DNA of 64,000 nucleotides from Rhizobium ruizarguesonis. Lineage in GTDB: Bacteria; Pseudomonadota; Alphaproteobacteria; Rhizobiales; Rhizobiaceae. The notes under the pieces were generated by a model. The model did not search any database and was not told the DNA's origin. It worked only from the letters and a program-made list of their open reading frames with translations. This document shows, piece after piece, positions 29,466 to 37,290 of this stretch. The stretch covers positions 204,914 through 268,913 of the forward strand of contig NZ_PQIG01000100.1 in NCBI RefSeq assembly GCF_012349115.1. The letters run 5' to 3'. The first letter of the stretch is position 1, and every line of letters begins with the position of its first letter. Both the position numbers and the translations under genes were made by a program.

Positions 29466-29999
29466 ATGTCTCGTATCGGTAAAAAGCCCGTTCAGGTGCC
29501 TGCTGGGATCACGGCTACGGTCGATGGCCAGAAGGTGACTGCAAAGGGCCCGAAGGGCGAGCTGTTTTTCGTTGCTAACGACGAAATCAGCCTCAAGCTT
29601 GAAAATAACGCCGTCGTCGTGACGCCGGTGAACCAGACCAAGGATGCGCGCTCAAAGTGGGGCATGTCCCGCACGATGATCGAAGGCATCTTCAAGGGCG
29701 TCAAGGACGGTTTCGAGCGCAAGCTTGAAATCAACGGCGTCGGTTACCGCGCCGCCATGCAGGGCAAGAACCTGCAGCTGGCCCTCGGTTTCAGCCACGA
29801 CGTGATCTACGAGCCGCCGGTCGGTATCTCGATCGTTGTTCCGAAGCCGACGGAAATCGTCGTCAGCGGCATCAACAAGCAGCAGGTCGGTCAGGTTGCC
29901 GCCGAAATCCGCGAATATCGCGGTCCCGAGCCCTACAAGGGCAAGGGCGTCAAGTACGCTGACGAGCGGATCGTCCGCAAAGAAGGCAAGAAGAAGTAA
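29466..29999 (+). CDS. rplF: 50S ribosomal protein L6
   Basis: A 177-residue two-domain L6 starting MSRIGKKPVQVPAGI with GMSRTMIEGIFKGVKDGF and the C-terminal REYRGPEPYKGKGVKYADE near the sarcin-ricin loop. It lies 12 bases upstream of rplR. Confidence 0.98.
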   Translation: MSRIGKKPVQVPAGITATVDGQKVTAKGPKGELFFVANDEISLKLENNAVVVTPVNQTKDARSKWGMSRTMIEGIFKGVKDGFERKLEINGVGYRAAMQGKNLQLALGFSHDVIYEPPVGISIVVPKPTEIVVSGINKQQVGQVAAEIREYRGPEPYKGKGVKYADERIVRKEGKKK

Positions 30000-30011
30000 G
30001 GATCACGCGAA

Positions 30012-30374
30012 ATGGCTAGCAGGAAAGAAGCACTTGCACGTCGTGCCAACCGCGTGCGCCGTCATCTCAAGTCGGTGGCCAATGGCCGTCCGCGCCTGTC
30101 GGTTCATCGCTCCTCGAAGAACATCTACGCCCAGGTCATCGATGATGTGGCCGGCAAGACGCTTGCGTCTGCCTCCACCCTCGAGAAGGATCTGCGCGGT
30201 TCTCTGAAGACCGGTGCCGATACCGCCGCCGCTACCGTTGTGGGCAAGCTCCTCGCAGAGCGCGCCTCCAAGGCCGGTGTTACGGAAGTCGTGTTCGACC
30301 GTGGCGCCTTCATCTATCACGGCCGCATCAAGGCTCTCGCCGAAGCGGCCCGCGAAGGCGGTCTCACCTTCTGA
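30012..30374 (+). CDS. rplR: 50S ribosomal protein L18
   Basis: A 120-residue L18, which binds 5S rRNA with L5. It has RRHLKSVANGRPRLSVHRSS, KNIYAQVIDDVAGKTLASAS and FDRGAFIYHGRIKALAEAAR. A hairpin with a U-tract follows seven bases after its stop. Confidence 0.97.
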   Translation: MASRKEALARRANRVRRHLKSVANGRPRLSVHRSSKNIYAQVIDDVAGKTLASASTLEKDLRGSLKTGADTAAATVVGKLLAERASKAGVTEVVFDRGAFIYHGRIKALAEAAREGGLTF

Positions 30375-30380
30375 TCAGTT

Positions 30381-30414
30381 TCCGGCCGGACGCCTCAGGC
30401 GCCGGCCGGATTTT
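30381..30414 (+). terminator. Strong terminator-like hairpin between rplR and rpsE
   Basis: TCCGGCCGG (30381-30389) pairs with CCGGCCGGA (30402-30410). An inner GCC/GGC stem with a TCA loop continues the helix, and TTTT follows directly. It stands inside the spc block, where a full terminator would silence rpsE, rpmD and rplO, so attenuation or conditional read-through is likely. Confidence 0.75.
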
Positions 30415-30418
30415 CGCC

Positions 30419-30459
30419 GGACCGCAGGCGCTCTCCGAAAGGGGAGGCTGATGCGGTCC
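30419..30459 (+). promoter_or_regulatory. Structured leader of rpsE with GAAA tetraloop
   Basis: The outer stem GGACCGCA (30419-30426) pairs perfectly with TGCGGTCC (30452-30459). The inner stem CTCTCC (30431-30436) pairs with GGGGAG (30441-30446), capped by GAAA. It lies between the hairpin at 30381 and the rpsE ribosome binding site. A protein-binding leader is a reasonable inference. Confidence 0.55.
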
Positions 30460-30505
30460 ACATTTGTTTGCCGATTGCACCCGGAAAAGAAAAAGGAAGA
30501 GGACA

Positions 30506-31075
30506 ATGGCACAGGAAAGAAGGCCGCAGCGGGACGACCGCCAGAGCCGCGAAGAGCGCGATAGCGAATTCGTCGACAAGCTTGTCGCGATCAACCGCGT
30601 CGCCAAGGTCGTCAAGGGCGGCCGTCGTTTCGGTTTCGCAGCACTCGTCGTCGTTGGCGACCAGAAGGGCCGCGTCGGCTTCGGCCATGGCAAGGCACGT
30701 GAAGTGCCGGAAGCCATCCGCAAGGCAACCGAAGCCGCCAAGCGCGAGTTGATCTTCGTACCACTGCGTGACGGCCGTACGCTGCATCACGACGTCCATG
30801 GCCGCCATGGCGCCGGCAAGGTTCTGCTGCGCTCGGCCAAGGTTGGTACCGGCATCATCGCCGGTGGTCCGATGCGCGCCGTATTCGAGACGCTCGGCAT
30901 GCATGACGTCGTCGCCAAGTCGACCGGTTCGTCGAACCCCTATAACATGGTTCGCGCCACCTTCGACGCTCTGAAGCACCAGGTTCACCCGAAGGACATC
31001 GCAGCTCAGCGCGGCATCAAGTATGCAACGCTGCAGGCTCGTCGTGGCGCCTCCGGCAACGCCTCTGAAGAATAA
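30506..31075 (+). CDS. rpsE: 30S ribosomal protein S5
   Basis: A 189-residue S5 starting MAQERRPQRDDRQSREERDS at 30506 after GGAAGAGGACA; an in-frame upstream ATG at 30464 would add a poly-basic tail that is not conserved. It contains the double-stranded RNA-binding fold FVDKLVAINRVAKVVKGG, GFGHGKAREVPEAIRKA and HGAGKVLLRSAKVGTGII. S5 mutations affect fidelity in other bacteria. Confidence 0.97.
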   Translation: MAQERRPQRDDRQSREERDSEFVDKLVAINRVAKVVKGGRRFGFAALVVVGDQKGRVGFGHGKAREVPEAIRKATEAAKRELIFVPLRDGRTLHHDVHGRHGAGKVLLRSAKVGTGIIAGGPMRAVFETLGMHDVVAKSTGSSNPYNMVRATFDALKHQVHPKDIAAQRGIKYATLQARRGASGNASEE

Positions 31076-31089
31076 GAGGAGTTTGACAG

Positions 31090-31299
31090 ATGGCCAAGGC
31101 TACTAAGAAGGCTGAAGCGAAGACTGTCACGATCGAACAGATCGGCAGCCCGATCCGCCGTCCGGATGTCCAGCAGCGCACGCTGATCGGTCTCGGACTG
31201 AACAAGATGCACCGTCGCCGCACGCTGGAGGATACCCCTTCCGTTCGTGGCATGATCCGTGCTGTCCAGCATCTCGTTCGCGTCGTCGACGAGAAGTGA
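31090..31299 (+). CDS. rpmD: 50S ribosomal protein L30
   Basis: A 69-residue L30 with VTIEQIGSPIRRPDVQQRTL, LIGLGLNKMHRRRTLED and VRGMIRAVQHLVRV. It starts after AAGAGGAGTTTGACAG. Confidence 0.97.
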   Translation: MAKATKKAEAKTVTIEQIGSPIRRPDVQQRTLIGLGLNKMHRRRTLEDTPSVRGMIRAVQHLVRVVDEK

Positions 31300-31315
31300 G
31301 ACGGAGGAAACGCTC

Positions 31316-31792
31316 ATGAAACTCAATGAAATCAAGGACAATGAAGGCTCGACCCACAGCCGCAAGCGCCTCGGCCGCGGTATCGGCTCGGGCTCGGGCA
31401 AGACTGGTGGTCGCGGCGTGAAGGGTCAGAAGTCCCGTTCGGGCGTCGCCATCAATGGCTTCGAAGGCGGCCAGATGCCGATCTATCGTCGCCTGCCGAA
31501 GCGCGGCTTCAACAACATTTTCGCTTCCGATTTTGTTGTCGTGTCGCTGGCCCGTATCCAGACGGCGATCGACGCCGGCAAGCTCGATGCCAAGACGACC
31601 GTTGACGCAGCTGCCCTCAAGGCTGCTGGTGTCATCCGCCGCGTCAAGGATGGTGTTCGCGTTCTCGCCGACGGCGAGATCAAGGCCAAGATCACCATCG
31701 TCGTTGCAGGCGCCTCCAAGCCTGCCGTCGAGAAGATCGAAAAGGCCGGCGGCACCGTGACGTTGCTTTCGGCTCCGGCTGCAGCCGAATAA
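31316..31792 (+). CDS. rplO: 50S ribosomal protein L15
   Basis: A 158-residue L15 starting MKLNEIKDNEGSTHSRKR at 31316 after GACGGAGGAAACGCTC. It has the Gly/Arg-rich arm GRGIGSGSGKTGGRGVKGQK and GFEGGQMPIYRRLPKRGFNN. It is followed by a hairpin and a 234-base spacer before secY. Confidence 0.97.
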   Translation: MKLNEIKDNEGSTHSRKRLGRGIGSGSGKTGGRGVKGQKSRSGVAINGFEGGQMPIYRRLPKRGFNNIFASDFVVVSLARIQTAIDAGKLDAKTTVDAAALKAAGVIRRVKDGVRVLADGEIKAKITIVVAGASKPAVEKIEKAGGTVTLLSAPAAAE

Positions 31793-31806
31793 TAATCTGA
31801 TGATAT

Positions 31807-31840
31807 ATCGCCCGGGGTGCTTCACACCGGGCGATTTTGC
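31807..31840 (+). terminator. Terminator-like hairpin between rplO and secY
   Basis: ATCGCCCGG (31807-31815) pairs with CCGGGCGAT (31827-31835), followed by TTTGC. The T-run is short, so partial termination is likely. The 190 bases that remain before secY show no gene and no clear promoter. Confidence 0.6.
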
Positions 31841-32026
31841 TCCCATATGTGGGCCTCACAAAAACTTGGCTGGCGCGCCCGCGTCATGCCGGTAAGACTC
31901 GAAAACAAGGGTGAGGCATGGGGTTGCGCCGCAATCCGTCCTGAGCCCGGTTTTGAATAATTTCATACTGATTCCGGGTCCGGTCTGTCCCCCAGAGACG
32001 CCGGAATTGGTAGCGCGGAGAAACGC

Positions 32027-33367
32027 ATGGCTTCTGCAGCGGAACAATTGGCATCCAACCTCAATTTTTCGACCTTCGCCAAAGCCGAGGATTTGAAGAA
32101 GCGCTTGTGGTTCACACTGGCAGCTCTCCTCGTCTACCGACTTGGCACGCATATTCCGCTTCCGGGTCTCAATCCCGAAGCCTATGCCCAGGCTTTCCGC
32201 GGCCAGGCAGGCGGCATTCTCGGCCTTTTCAACATGTTCTCGGGCGGCGCTGTTCAGCGCATGGCGATCTTCGCGCTCGGCATCATGCCCTATATCTCCG
32301 CTTCGATCATCGTACAGCTCATGACCTCGGTCGTGCCGGCGCTCGAAAACCTCAAGAAGGAAGGCGAGCAGGGCCGTAAGATCATCAACCAGTATACCCG
32401 CTACGGTACCGTCATCCTCGGCGCGCTCCAGGCCTATGGTATTGCCGCCGGCCTTGAGAGTGGCCAGGGCCTCGTCGTCGAGCCGGGCTGGTTCTTCCGT
32501 GTTTCCACTGTTCTGACGCTGCTCGGCGGCACGATGTTCCTGATGTGGCTCGGCGAGCAGATCACCTCGCGCGGCATCGGCAACGGCATCTCGCTGATCA
32601 TTTTCGCCGGCATCGCCGCCGGCCTTCCCACAGCTCTTGCCGGCACGCTCGAACTCGGCCGCACCGGTGCGCTGTCGACCTTCCTCATCCTGCTCGTCAT
32701 CATCGTCGCGATCGCCGTCATCGGCATCATCGTCTTCGTCGAGCGCGCCCAGCGCCGGCTGCTGATTCAGTATCCGAAGCGTCAGGTTGGCAATCGGATG
32801 TTCCAGGGCGATACTTCGCACCTGCCGCTCAAGCTCAACACGTCAGGTGTCATTCCGGCGATCTTCGCATCGTCGCTGCTGCTGCTGCCGGCAACGGTCG
32901 CGGGTTTCGCCAACACCTCGGCAATGCCCTCCTGGGTGACATCGATTGTTGCGGCCCTTGGCCACGGTCAGCCGCTCTATATGGTGCTGTACGGTGCGCT
33001 GATCGCCTTCTTCGCCTTCTTCTATACCGCCATCGTCTTCAATCCGAAGGACACGGCCGACAATCTGAAGAAGCATGGCGGCTTCATTCCCGGCATCCGT
33101 CCGGGCGAGCGCACCGCCGAATATATCGACTACGTGCTGACCCGCATCACGGTGATCGGCGCAATCTATCTCGTCTTCGTCTGCATCCTTCCGGAGATCT
33201 TGGTGTCGCAAACCGGCATCCCATTATCCCTTGGTGGGACTTCGCTTTTGATCGTGGTTAGCGTAACTCTTGATACGGTTGCACAGATCCAGGGTCACCT
33301 GATCGCGCAGCAATACGAAGGCCTGATCAAGAAATCGAAGTTGCGTGGAGGAAAGAGGGGGCGATGA
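32027..33367 (+). CDS. secY: Preprotein translocase subunit SecY
   Basis: A 446-residue channel subunit with about ten membrane spans. Signatures include YRLGTHIPLPGLNP, the plug-region FNMFSGGAVQRMAIFALGIMP (shown as shorter motif ALGIMPYISASI) and the cytosolic loop FNPKDTADNLKKHGGFIPGI. It ends in a basic tail (KSKLRGGKRGR). The start at 32027 follows GCGCGGAGAAACGC. The last four bases overlap adk (ATGA). No rpmJ follows, unlike in many gamma-proteobacteria. Confidence 0.98.
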   Translation: MASAAEQLASNLNFSTFAKAEDLKKRLWFTLAALLVYRLGTHIPLPGLNPEAYAQAFRGQAGGILGLFNMFSGGAVQRMAIFALGIMPYISASIIVQLMTSVVPALENLKKEGEQGRKIINQYTRYGTVILGALQAYGIAAGLESGQGLVVEPGWFFRVSTVLTLLGGTMFLMWLGEQITSRGIGNGISLIIFAGIAAGLPTALAGTLELGRTGALSTFLILLVIIVAIAVIGIIVFVERAQRRLLIQYPKRQVGNRMFQGDTSHLPLKLNTSGVIPAIFASSLLLLPATVAGFANTSAMPSWVTSIVAALGHGQPLYMVLYGALIAFFAFFYTAIVFNPKDTADNLKKHGGFIPGIRPGERTAEYIDYVLTRITVIGAIYLVFVCILPEILVSQTGIPLSLGGTSLLIVVSVTLDTVAQIQGHLIAQQYEGLIKKSKLRGGKRGR

Positions 33368-34014
33368 GACTTATCCTTTTGGGGCCGCCGGGCGCGGGTA
33401 AAGGAACCCAGGCCCAGCGGATCGTGGAAAAGCACGGCATTCCGCAGCTTTCCACGGGGGACATGCTGCGTGCAGCGGTCAACGCCGGCACGGATGTCGG
33501 CAAGCGCGCGAAGGCGGTCATGGACGCCGGCAAGCTCGTCTCGGATGAGATCGTCATTGCCATCGTTTCCGAGCGTATCGATCAACCCGATTGCGCCAAC
33601 GGCTTCATTCTCGACGGCTTCCCCCGGACGCTCGTCCAGGCTGATGCTACCGAGGCGATGCTGAAGGCAAAGGGTCTCGGCCTCTCCGTCGTCATTGAAT
33701 TCCGTGTCGATGATGATGAGTTGATCCGCCGTGTTGCCGGTCGCTACTCCTGTGCACAGTGTGGCAGCGTCTATCACGATACCGACAAGGTTCCGGCTGC
33801 TGAGGGTGTGTGCGACAAGTGCGGTTCGACGCACTTCAAGCGCCGTCCTGATGACACTCCGGAGACCATGACGGCTCGGCTGCAGGTCTACTACAAGGAA
33901 ACCTCGCCGCTGATCGGCTATTACCATGCCCAGGGCAAACTCAAGTCCGTGGACGGCATGGCCGAGATCGATCAGGTGACGGCCGAGGTCGAAAGCATTC
34001 TTTCCAAGCTTTAA
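33364..34014 (+). CDS. adk: Adenylate kinase with a zinc-type LID domain
   Basis: A 216-residue adenylate kinase (ATP + AMP to 2 ADP). The P-loop GPPGAGKGT lies at 7-15, the NMP-binding region at STGDMLR, and FILDGFPRT at 81-89. The LID has CAQC (130, 133) and CDKC (150, 153), the four-cysteine zinc form. Translationally coupled to secY by the ATGA overlap. Confidence 0.97.
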   Translation: MRLILLGPPGAGKGTQAQRIVEKHGIPQLSTGDMLRAAVNAGTDVGKRAKAVMDAGKLVSDEIVIAIVSERIDQPDCANGFILDGFPRTLVQADATEAMLKAKGLGLSVVIEFRVDDDELIRRVAGRYSCAQCGSVYHDTDKVPAAEGVCDKCGSTHFKRRPDDTPETMTARLQVYYKETSPLIGYYHAQGKLKSVDGMAEIDQVTAEVESILSKL

Positions 34015-34236
34015 GGCTTTGAAAATAAACTTGGCGGAACGGTTGCTTTTCAGCAGTGATTCCGCTAAACACCGCGCCAACTCGCGACATTCCATGCGAT
34101 CGGCGCGGATTTCCCAGGGAAGTCCGGGTGCGGTCGTTTTGACATGTTGCGGACGTAAATCTGAACGGGCGGTTCTCAAGAGCCGCATAACGAAGCCCAC
34201 TTGCCGGATGGCAACTGGAATGCAAGGAGAACAGGC

Positions 34237-34605
34237 GTGGCACGTATCGCTGGCGTCAACATCCCGACTGCGAAGCGCGTTGTTATCGCGCTGACCTACA
34301 TTCACGGGATTGGTCCGAAATTCGCACAGGAAATCGTCGAAAAGGTCGGTATCCCGGCCGAACGTCGTGTGCATCAGCTGACGGACGCAGAAGTCCTTCA
34401 GATCCGCGAAGCCATCGACCGCGACTATCAGGTCGAAGGCGATCTTCGTCGCGATACCGCGATGAACATCAAGCGCCTGATGGACCTCGGCTGCTACCGC
34501 GGCCTGCGTCATCGCCGCGGCCTTCCGGTCCGCGGTCAGCGCACGCACACCAATGCCCGTACCCGCAAGGGCCCGGCAAAGGCAATCGCTGGCAAGAAGA
34601 AGTAA
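34237..34605 (+). CDS. rpsM: 30S ribosomal protein S13
   Basis: A 122-residue S13 with a GTG start at 34237 (MARIAGVNIPTAKRVVIALT) after AAGGAGAACAGGC; the longer frame from 34201 is not conserved. It has the H2TH region YIHGIGPKFAQEIVEK and the tRNA-contacting tail RGLPVRGQRTHTNARTRKG. First gene of the alpha block. Confidence 0.97.
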   Translation: MARIAGVNIPTAKRVVIALTYIHGIGPKFAQEIVEKVGIPAERRVHQLTDAEVLQIREAIDRDYQVEGDLRRDTAMNIKRLMDLGCYRGLRHRRGLPVRGQRTHTNARTRKGPAKAIAGKKK

Positions 34606-34626
34606 TTTCCGGGAAACCGGGGTAGG

Positions 34627-34655
34627 GAGGCTGGCGGTCTGCGCCGGCCTCTTTT
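34627..34655 (+). terminator. Hairpin with T-run between rpsM and rpsK
   Basis: GAGGCTGGCG (34627-34636) pairs with CGCCGGCCTC (34642-34651, one G-U) around GTCTG, and TTTT follows. It sits inside the alpha block, 21 bases after rpsM, so attenuation rather than full stop is expected. Confidence 0.6.
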
Positions 34656-34738
34656 GAGTTTGGAGCGGGACCATATAGGCGCCGTTCCGGTGTAGCCGCT
34701 GGCATTACGGCGGTGAAGAGATCAACGAAAGGAATACC

Positions 34739-35128
34739 ATGGCTAAGGAAGCCGTCCGCGTTCGCCGTCGCGAGCGCAAGAATATCTCGTCGGGTGTCGC
34801 TCACGTCAACTCGACCTTCAACAACACGATGATCACCATCACTGATGCGCAGGGCAATGCAATTGCCTGGTCGTCGGCTGGCGCCAAGGGCTTCAAGGGC
34901 TCGCGCAAGTCGACCCCGTTCGCTGCCCAGATCGCTGCCGAAGACTGCGCCAAGAAGGCCCAGGAGCACGGCATGAAGTCGCTGGAAGTCGAAGTCTGCG
35001 GTCCGGGTTCGGGTCGTGAATCGGCTCTGCGCGCGCTCCAGGCTGCAGGTTTCATGATCACGTCCATCCGCGACGTGACCCCGATCCCGCACAATGGCTG
35101 CCGTCCGCGCAAGAAGCGCCGCGTCTGA
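34739..35128 (+). CDS. rpsK: 30S ribosomal protein S11
   Basis: A 129-residue S11 with VAHVNSTFNNTMITITDAQG, SSAGAKGFKGSRKSTPFAAQ and the C-terminal TPIPHNGCRPRKKRRV. It lies on the platform near the 3' end of 16S rRNA. Confidence 0.98.
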   Translation: MAKEAVRVRRRERKNISSGVAHVNSTFNNTMITITDAQGNAIAWSSAGAKGFKGSRKSTPFAAQIAAEDCAKKAQEHGMKSLEVEVCGPGSGRESALRALQAAGFMITSIRDVTPIPHNGCRPRKKRRV

Positions 35129-35141
35129 TCATCGCTCTCGT

Positions 35142-35175
35142 CACCGGTGAGCGCTTGCGCGCTCCCGGTGGTTTT
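35142..35175 (+). promoter_or_regulatory. Terminator-like hairpin between rpsK and rpoA
   Basis: CACCGG (35142-35147) pairs with CCGGTG (35165-35170) and AGCGC (35150-35154) with GCGCT (35159-35163) around a TTGC loop; GTTTT follows. A small internal loop separates the two helices. It lies 14 bases after rpsK stop. Confidence 0.6.
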
Positions 35176-35225
35176 CAAGCTCGGTTGCCACGATTGGATG
35201 GTGGCAACGAACGGAAGGCAAACTC

Positions 35226-36236
35226 ATGATTCAGAAGAACTGGCAGGAACTGATCAAGCCGAACAAGGTGGAGTTCTCCTCGAGCTCGCGCACCAGGGCG
35301 ACGCTTGTTGCCGAACCGCTGGAGCGCGGCTTCGGCCTCACCCTCGGCAACGCGCTTCGTCGCGTTCTGCTCTCCTCGCTGCGCGGTGCTGCCGTCACGG
35401 CGGTGCAGATCGATGGCGTGCTGCATGAATTCTCCTCGATTCCGGGCGTCCGCGAAGACGTCACGGACATCGTTCTCAACATCAAGGAAATCGCCATCAA
35501 GATGGATGGCGACGACGCGAAGCGCATGGTCGTGCGTAAGCAGGGCCCGGGCGTTGTCACGGCTGGCGACATTCAGACGGTCGGCGATATCGAAATCCTC
35601 AACCCCGAGCATGTCATCTGCACGCTCGACGAGGGTGCCGAGATCCGCATGGAATTCACCGTCAACAACGGCAAGGGCTACGTTCCGGCCGAACGCAATC
35701 GTGCGGAAGATGCTCCGATCGGTCTCATCCCGGTCGACAGCCTCTATTCGCCGGTCAAGAAGGTGTCCTACAAGGTTGAAAATACCCGCGAAGGACAGGT
35801 TCTCGACTACGACAAGCTGAACATGACCATCGAAACCGATGGCTCGATCACCGGCGAAGACGCCGTCGCTTTTGCGGCGCGCATCCTCCAGGATCAGCTT
35901 GGCGTCTTCGTCAACTTCGACGAGCCGCAGAAGGAAACCGAAGAGGAAGCAGTCACCGAACTCGCTTTCAACCCGGCTCTCCTGAAGAAGGTGGACGAAC
36001 TCGAACTGTCGGTCCGTTCGGCAAACTGCCTGAAGAACGACAACATCGTCTACATCGGCGACCTCATTCAGAAGACCGAAGCAGAAATGCTCCGCACGCC
36101 GAATTTTGGTCGCAAGTCGCTGAACGAAATCAAGGAAGTTCTCGCTTCCATGGGCCTGCACCTCGGCATGGAAGTGCCGGCATGGCCGCCCGAGAACATC
36201 GAAGATCTCGCCAAGCGTTACGAAGATCAATACTGA
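35226..36236 (+). CDS. rpoA: DNA-directed RNA polymerase subunit alpha
   Basis: A 336-residue alpha subunit. The N-terminal dimerisation domain has FGLTLGNALRRVLLSSLRGA and SIPGVREDVTDIVLNIKEI. A linker follows (residues about 235-250). The C-terminal domain begins LAFNPALLKKVDELELSVRS and ends TPNFGRKSLNEIKEVLASMG. It binds UP elements and activators. Confidence 0.98.
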   Translation: MIQKNWQELIKPNKVEFSSSSRTRATLVAEPLERGFGLTLGNALRRVLLSSLRGAAVTAVQIDGVLHEFSSIPGVREDVTDIVLNIKEIAIKMDGDDAKRMVVRKQGPGVVTAGDIQTVGDIEILNPEHVICTLDEGAEIRMEFTVNNGKGYVPAERNRAEDAPIGLIPVDSLYSPVKKVSYKVENTREGQVLDYDKLNMTIETDGSITGEDAVAFAARILQDQLGVFVNFDEPQKETEEEAVTELAFNPALLKKVDELELSVRSANCLKNDNIVYIGDLIQKTEAEMLRTPNFGRKSLNEIKEVLASMGLHLGMEVPAWPPENIEDLAKRYEDQY

Positions 36237-36243
36237 GAAAGCA

Positions 36244-36269
36244 AAAGGCAGGCTCTTTCGGCTGCCTTT
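36244..36269 (+). promoter_or_regulatory. Hairpin between rpoA and rplQ
   Basis: AAAGGCAG (36244-36251) pairs with CTGCCTTT (36262-36269) with a ten-base loop, seven bases after rpoA stop. No U-tract lies beyond the stem, so a processing or mRNA-stabilising role is more likely than termination. Confidence 0.5.
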
Positions 36270-36359
36270 CCCCGTCAAACAGCAGGCCGATCGCCTGCAT
36301 GTGCCAGGAAACGGCAGGCCCACTTAGCGTAAGGGCACCTGCATTAAAGGAGAATAGCA

Positions 36360-36782
36360 ATGCGCCATGGTAAAGCCGGCCGCAAGCTGAATAGAACTGC
36401 AAGCCACCGCAAGGCGATGTTCGCCAACATGGCGGCTTCGCTGATTACCCACGAGCAGATCGTCACGACCCTGCCGAAGGCCAAGGAAATCCGTCCGATC
36501 GTCGAGAAGCTCGTCACGCTCGGCAAGCGCGGCGACCTGCACGCTCGCCGTCAGGCGATCTCGCAGATCCGCGATGCCGCTGTCGTCTCGAAGCTGTTCG
36601 ACACGATCGCAACGCGCTACGCCACCCGCAACGGCGGCTACCTGCGCATCATGAAGGCCGGCTTCCGCCAGGGCGACAATGCCGCCATGGCTGTGATCGA
36701 ATTCGTTGACCGCGATGCCTATGCCAAGGGCGCAGCCGACAAGGCCCGCGTCGCTGCTGAAGAGCAGGCCGTCGCCGCTTAA
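36360..36782 (+). CDS. rplQ: 50S ribosomal protein L17
   Basis: A 140-residue L17 with MRHGKAGRKLNRTASHRKAM, LITHEQIVTTLPKAKEIRP and TRNGGYLRIMKAGFRQGDNA. It has the alpha-proteobacterial C-terminal extension. It ends the alpha block and is followed by a strong terminator. Confidence 0.98.
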   Translation: MRHGKAGRKLNRTASHRKAMFANMAASLITHEQIVTTLPKAKEIRPIVEKLVTLGKRGDLHARRQAISQIRDAAVVSKLFDTIATRYATRNGGYLRIMKAGFRQGDNAAMAVIEFVDRDAYAKGAADKARVAAEEQAVAA

Positions 36783-36805
36783 GTCTTCCGCTTCGGCGGA
36801 AACAG

Positions 36806-36840
36806 AACAGCCGGGCTGCAAAGCCCGGCTGTTTTTGTTT
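36806..36840 (+). terminator. Terminator of the ribosomal protein cluster
   Basis: AACAGCCGGGCT (36806-36817) pairs exactly with AGCCCGGCTGTT (36822-36833) around a GCAA tetraloop, followed by TTTGTTT. It lies 24 bases after rplQ and ends the str-S10-spc-alpha run. Confidence 0.93.
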
Positions 36841-36845
36841 CTGAT

Positions 36846-37280
36846 ATGGTGACGGGACCGGCTCCATTGCGCAAAATCATTCAGGCTCGCTCTCCGCAGT
36901 TCCTTCGTCTTGCCGCCCTGTTTCTCGTCATCGTTCTCGGGCTGGTGCTCCGCCGGTTTGGCTATGCAGCCGATCTGCCCTTCATCGTCGTCAAATATGG
37001 TGGATCGGGGGGGGCGATGGTATATCTGCTCGTGGCGCTCTTTATCGCAAGGTCACGGCCGGCAGCAATCGCCGTCACGGCGCTGTTCATAGCGATCTCA
37101 GTGGAATTGTTCCGGCTCTATCACACGCCCTGGCTCGACGCGTTTCGACTGACCACGGCAGGCGCCCTGCTGCTTGGGCGCGTGTTTTCGCTTTGGAACA
37201 TGCTGGCTTATGCCATCGGCATAGCTGCGGCCTGCGCCTTCGTTCCGGCCCGCCGGATTGCGTTGCGTCCTCGCCACTAA
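36846..37280 (+). CDS. DUF2809-family integral membrane protein
   Basis: A 144-residue protein with four hydrophobic spans (about 20-36, 54-70, 74-90 and 115-135). The motifs VLGLVLRRFG, GGAMVYLLVALF, VELFRLYHTPWLDAFR and LLLGRVFSLWNMLAYAIG follow the DUF2809 pattern. No biochemical role is known for the family. It starts only six bases after the rplQ terminator. The gene is convergent with msrQ. Confidence 0.75.
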   Translation: MVTGPAPLRKIIQARSPQFLRLAALFLVIVLGLVLRRFGYAADLPFIVVKYGGSGGAMVYLLVALFIARSRPAAIAVTALFIAISVELFRLYHTPWLDAFRLTTAGALLLGRVFSLWNMLAYAIGIAAACAFVPARRIALRPRH

Positions 37281-37290
37281 ACCTGCCGTC

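Noticed and set aside
34139..34167. TTGACA before rpsM
   Set aside because: A perfect -35-like hexamer at 34139-34144, but no -10-like element lies at proper spacing.
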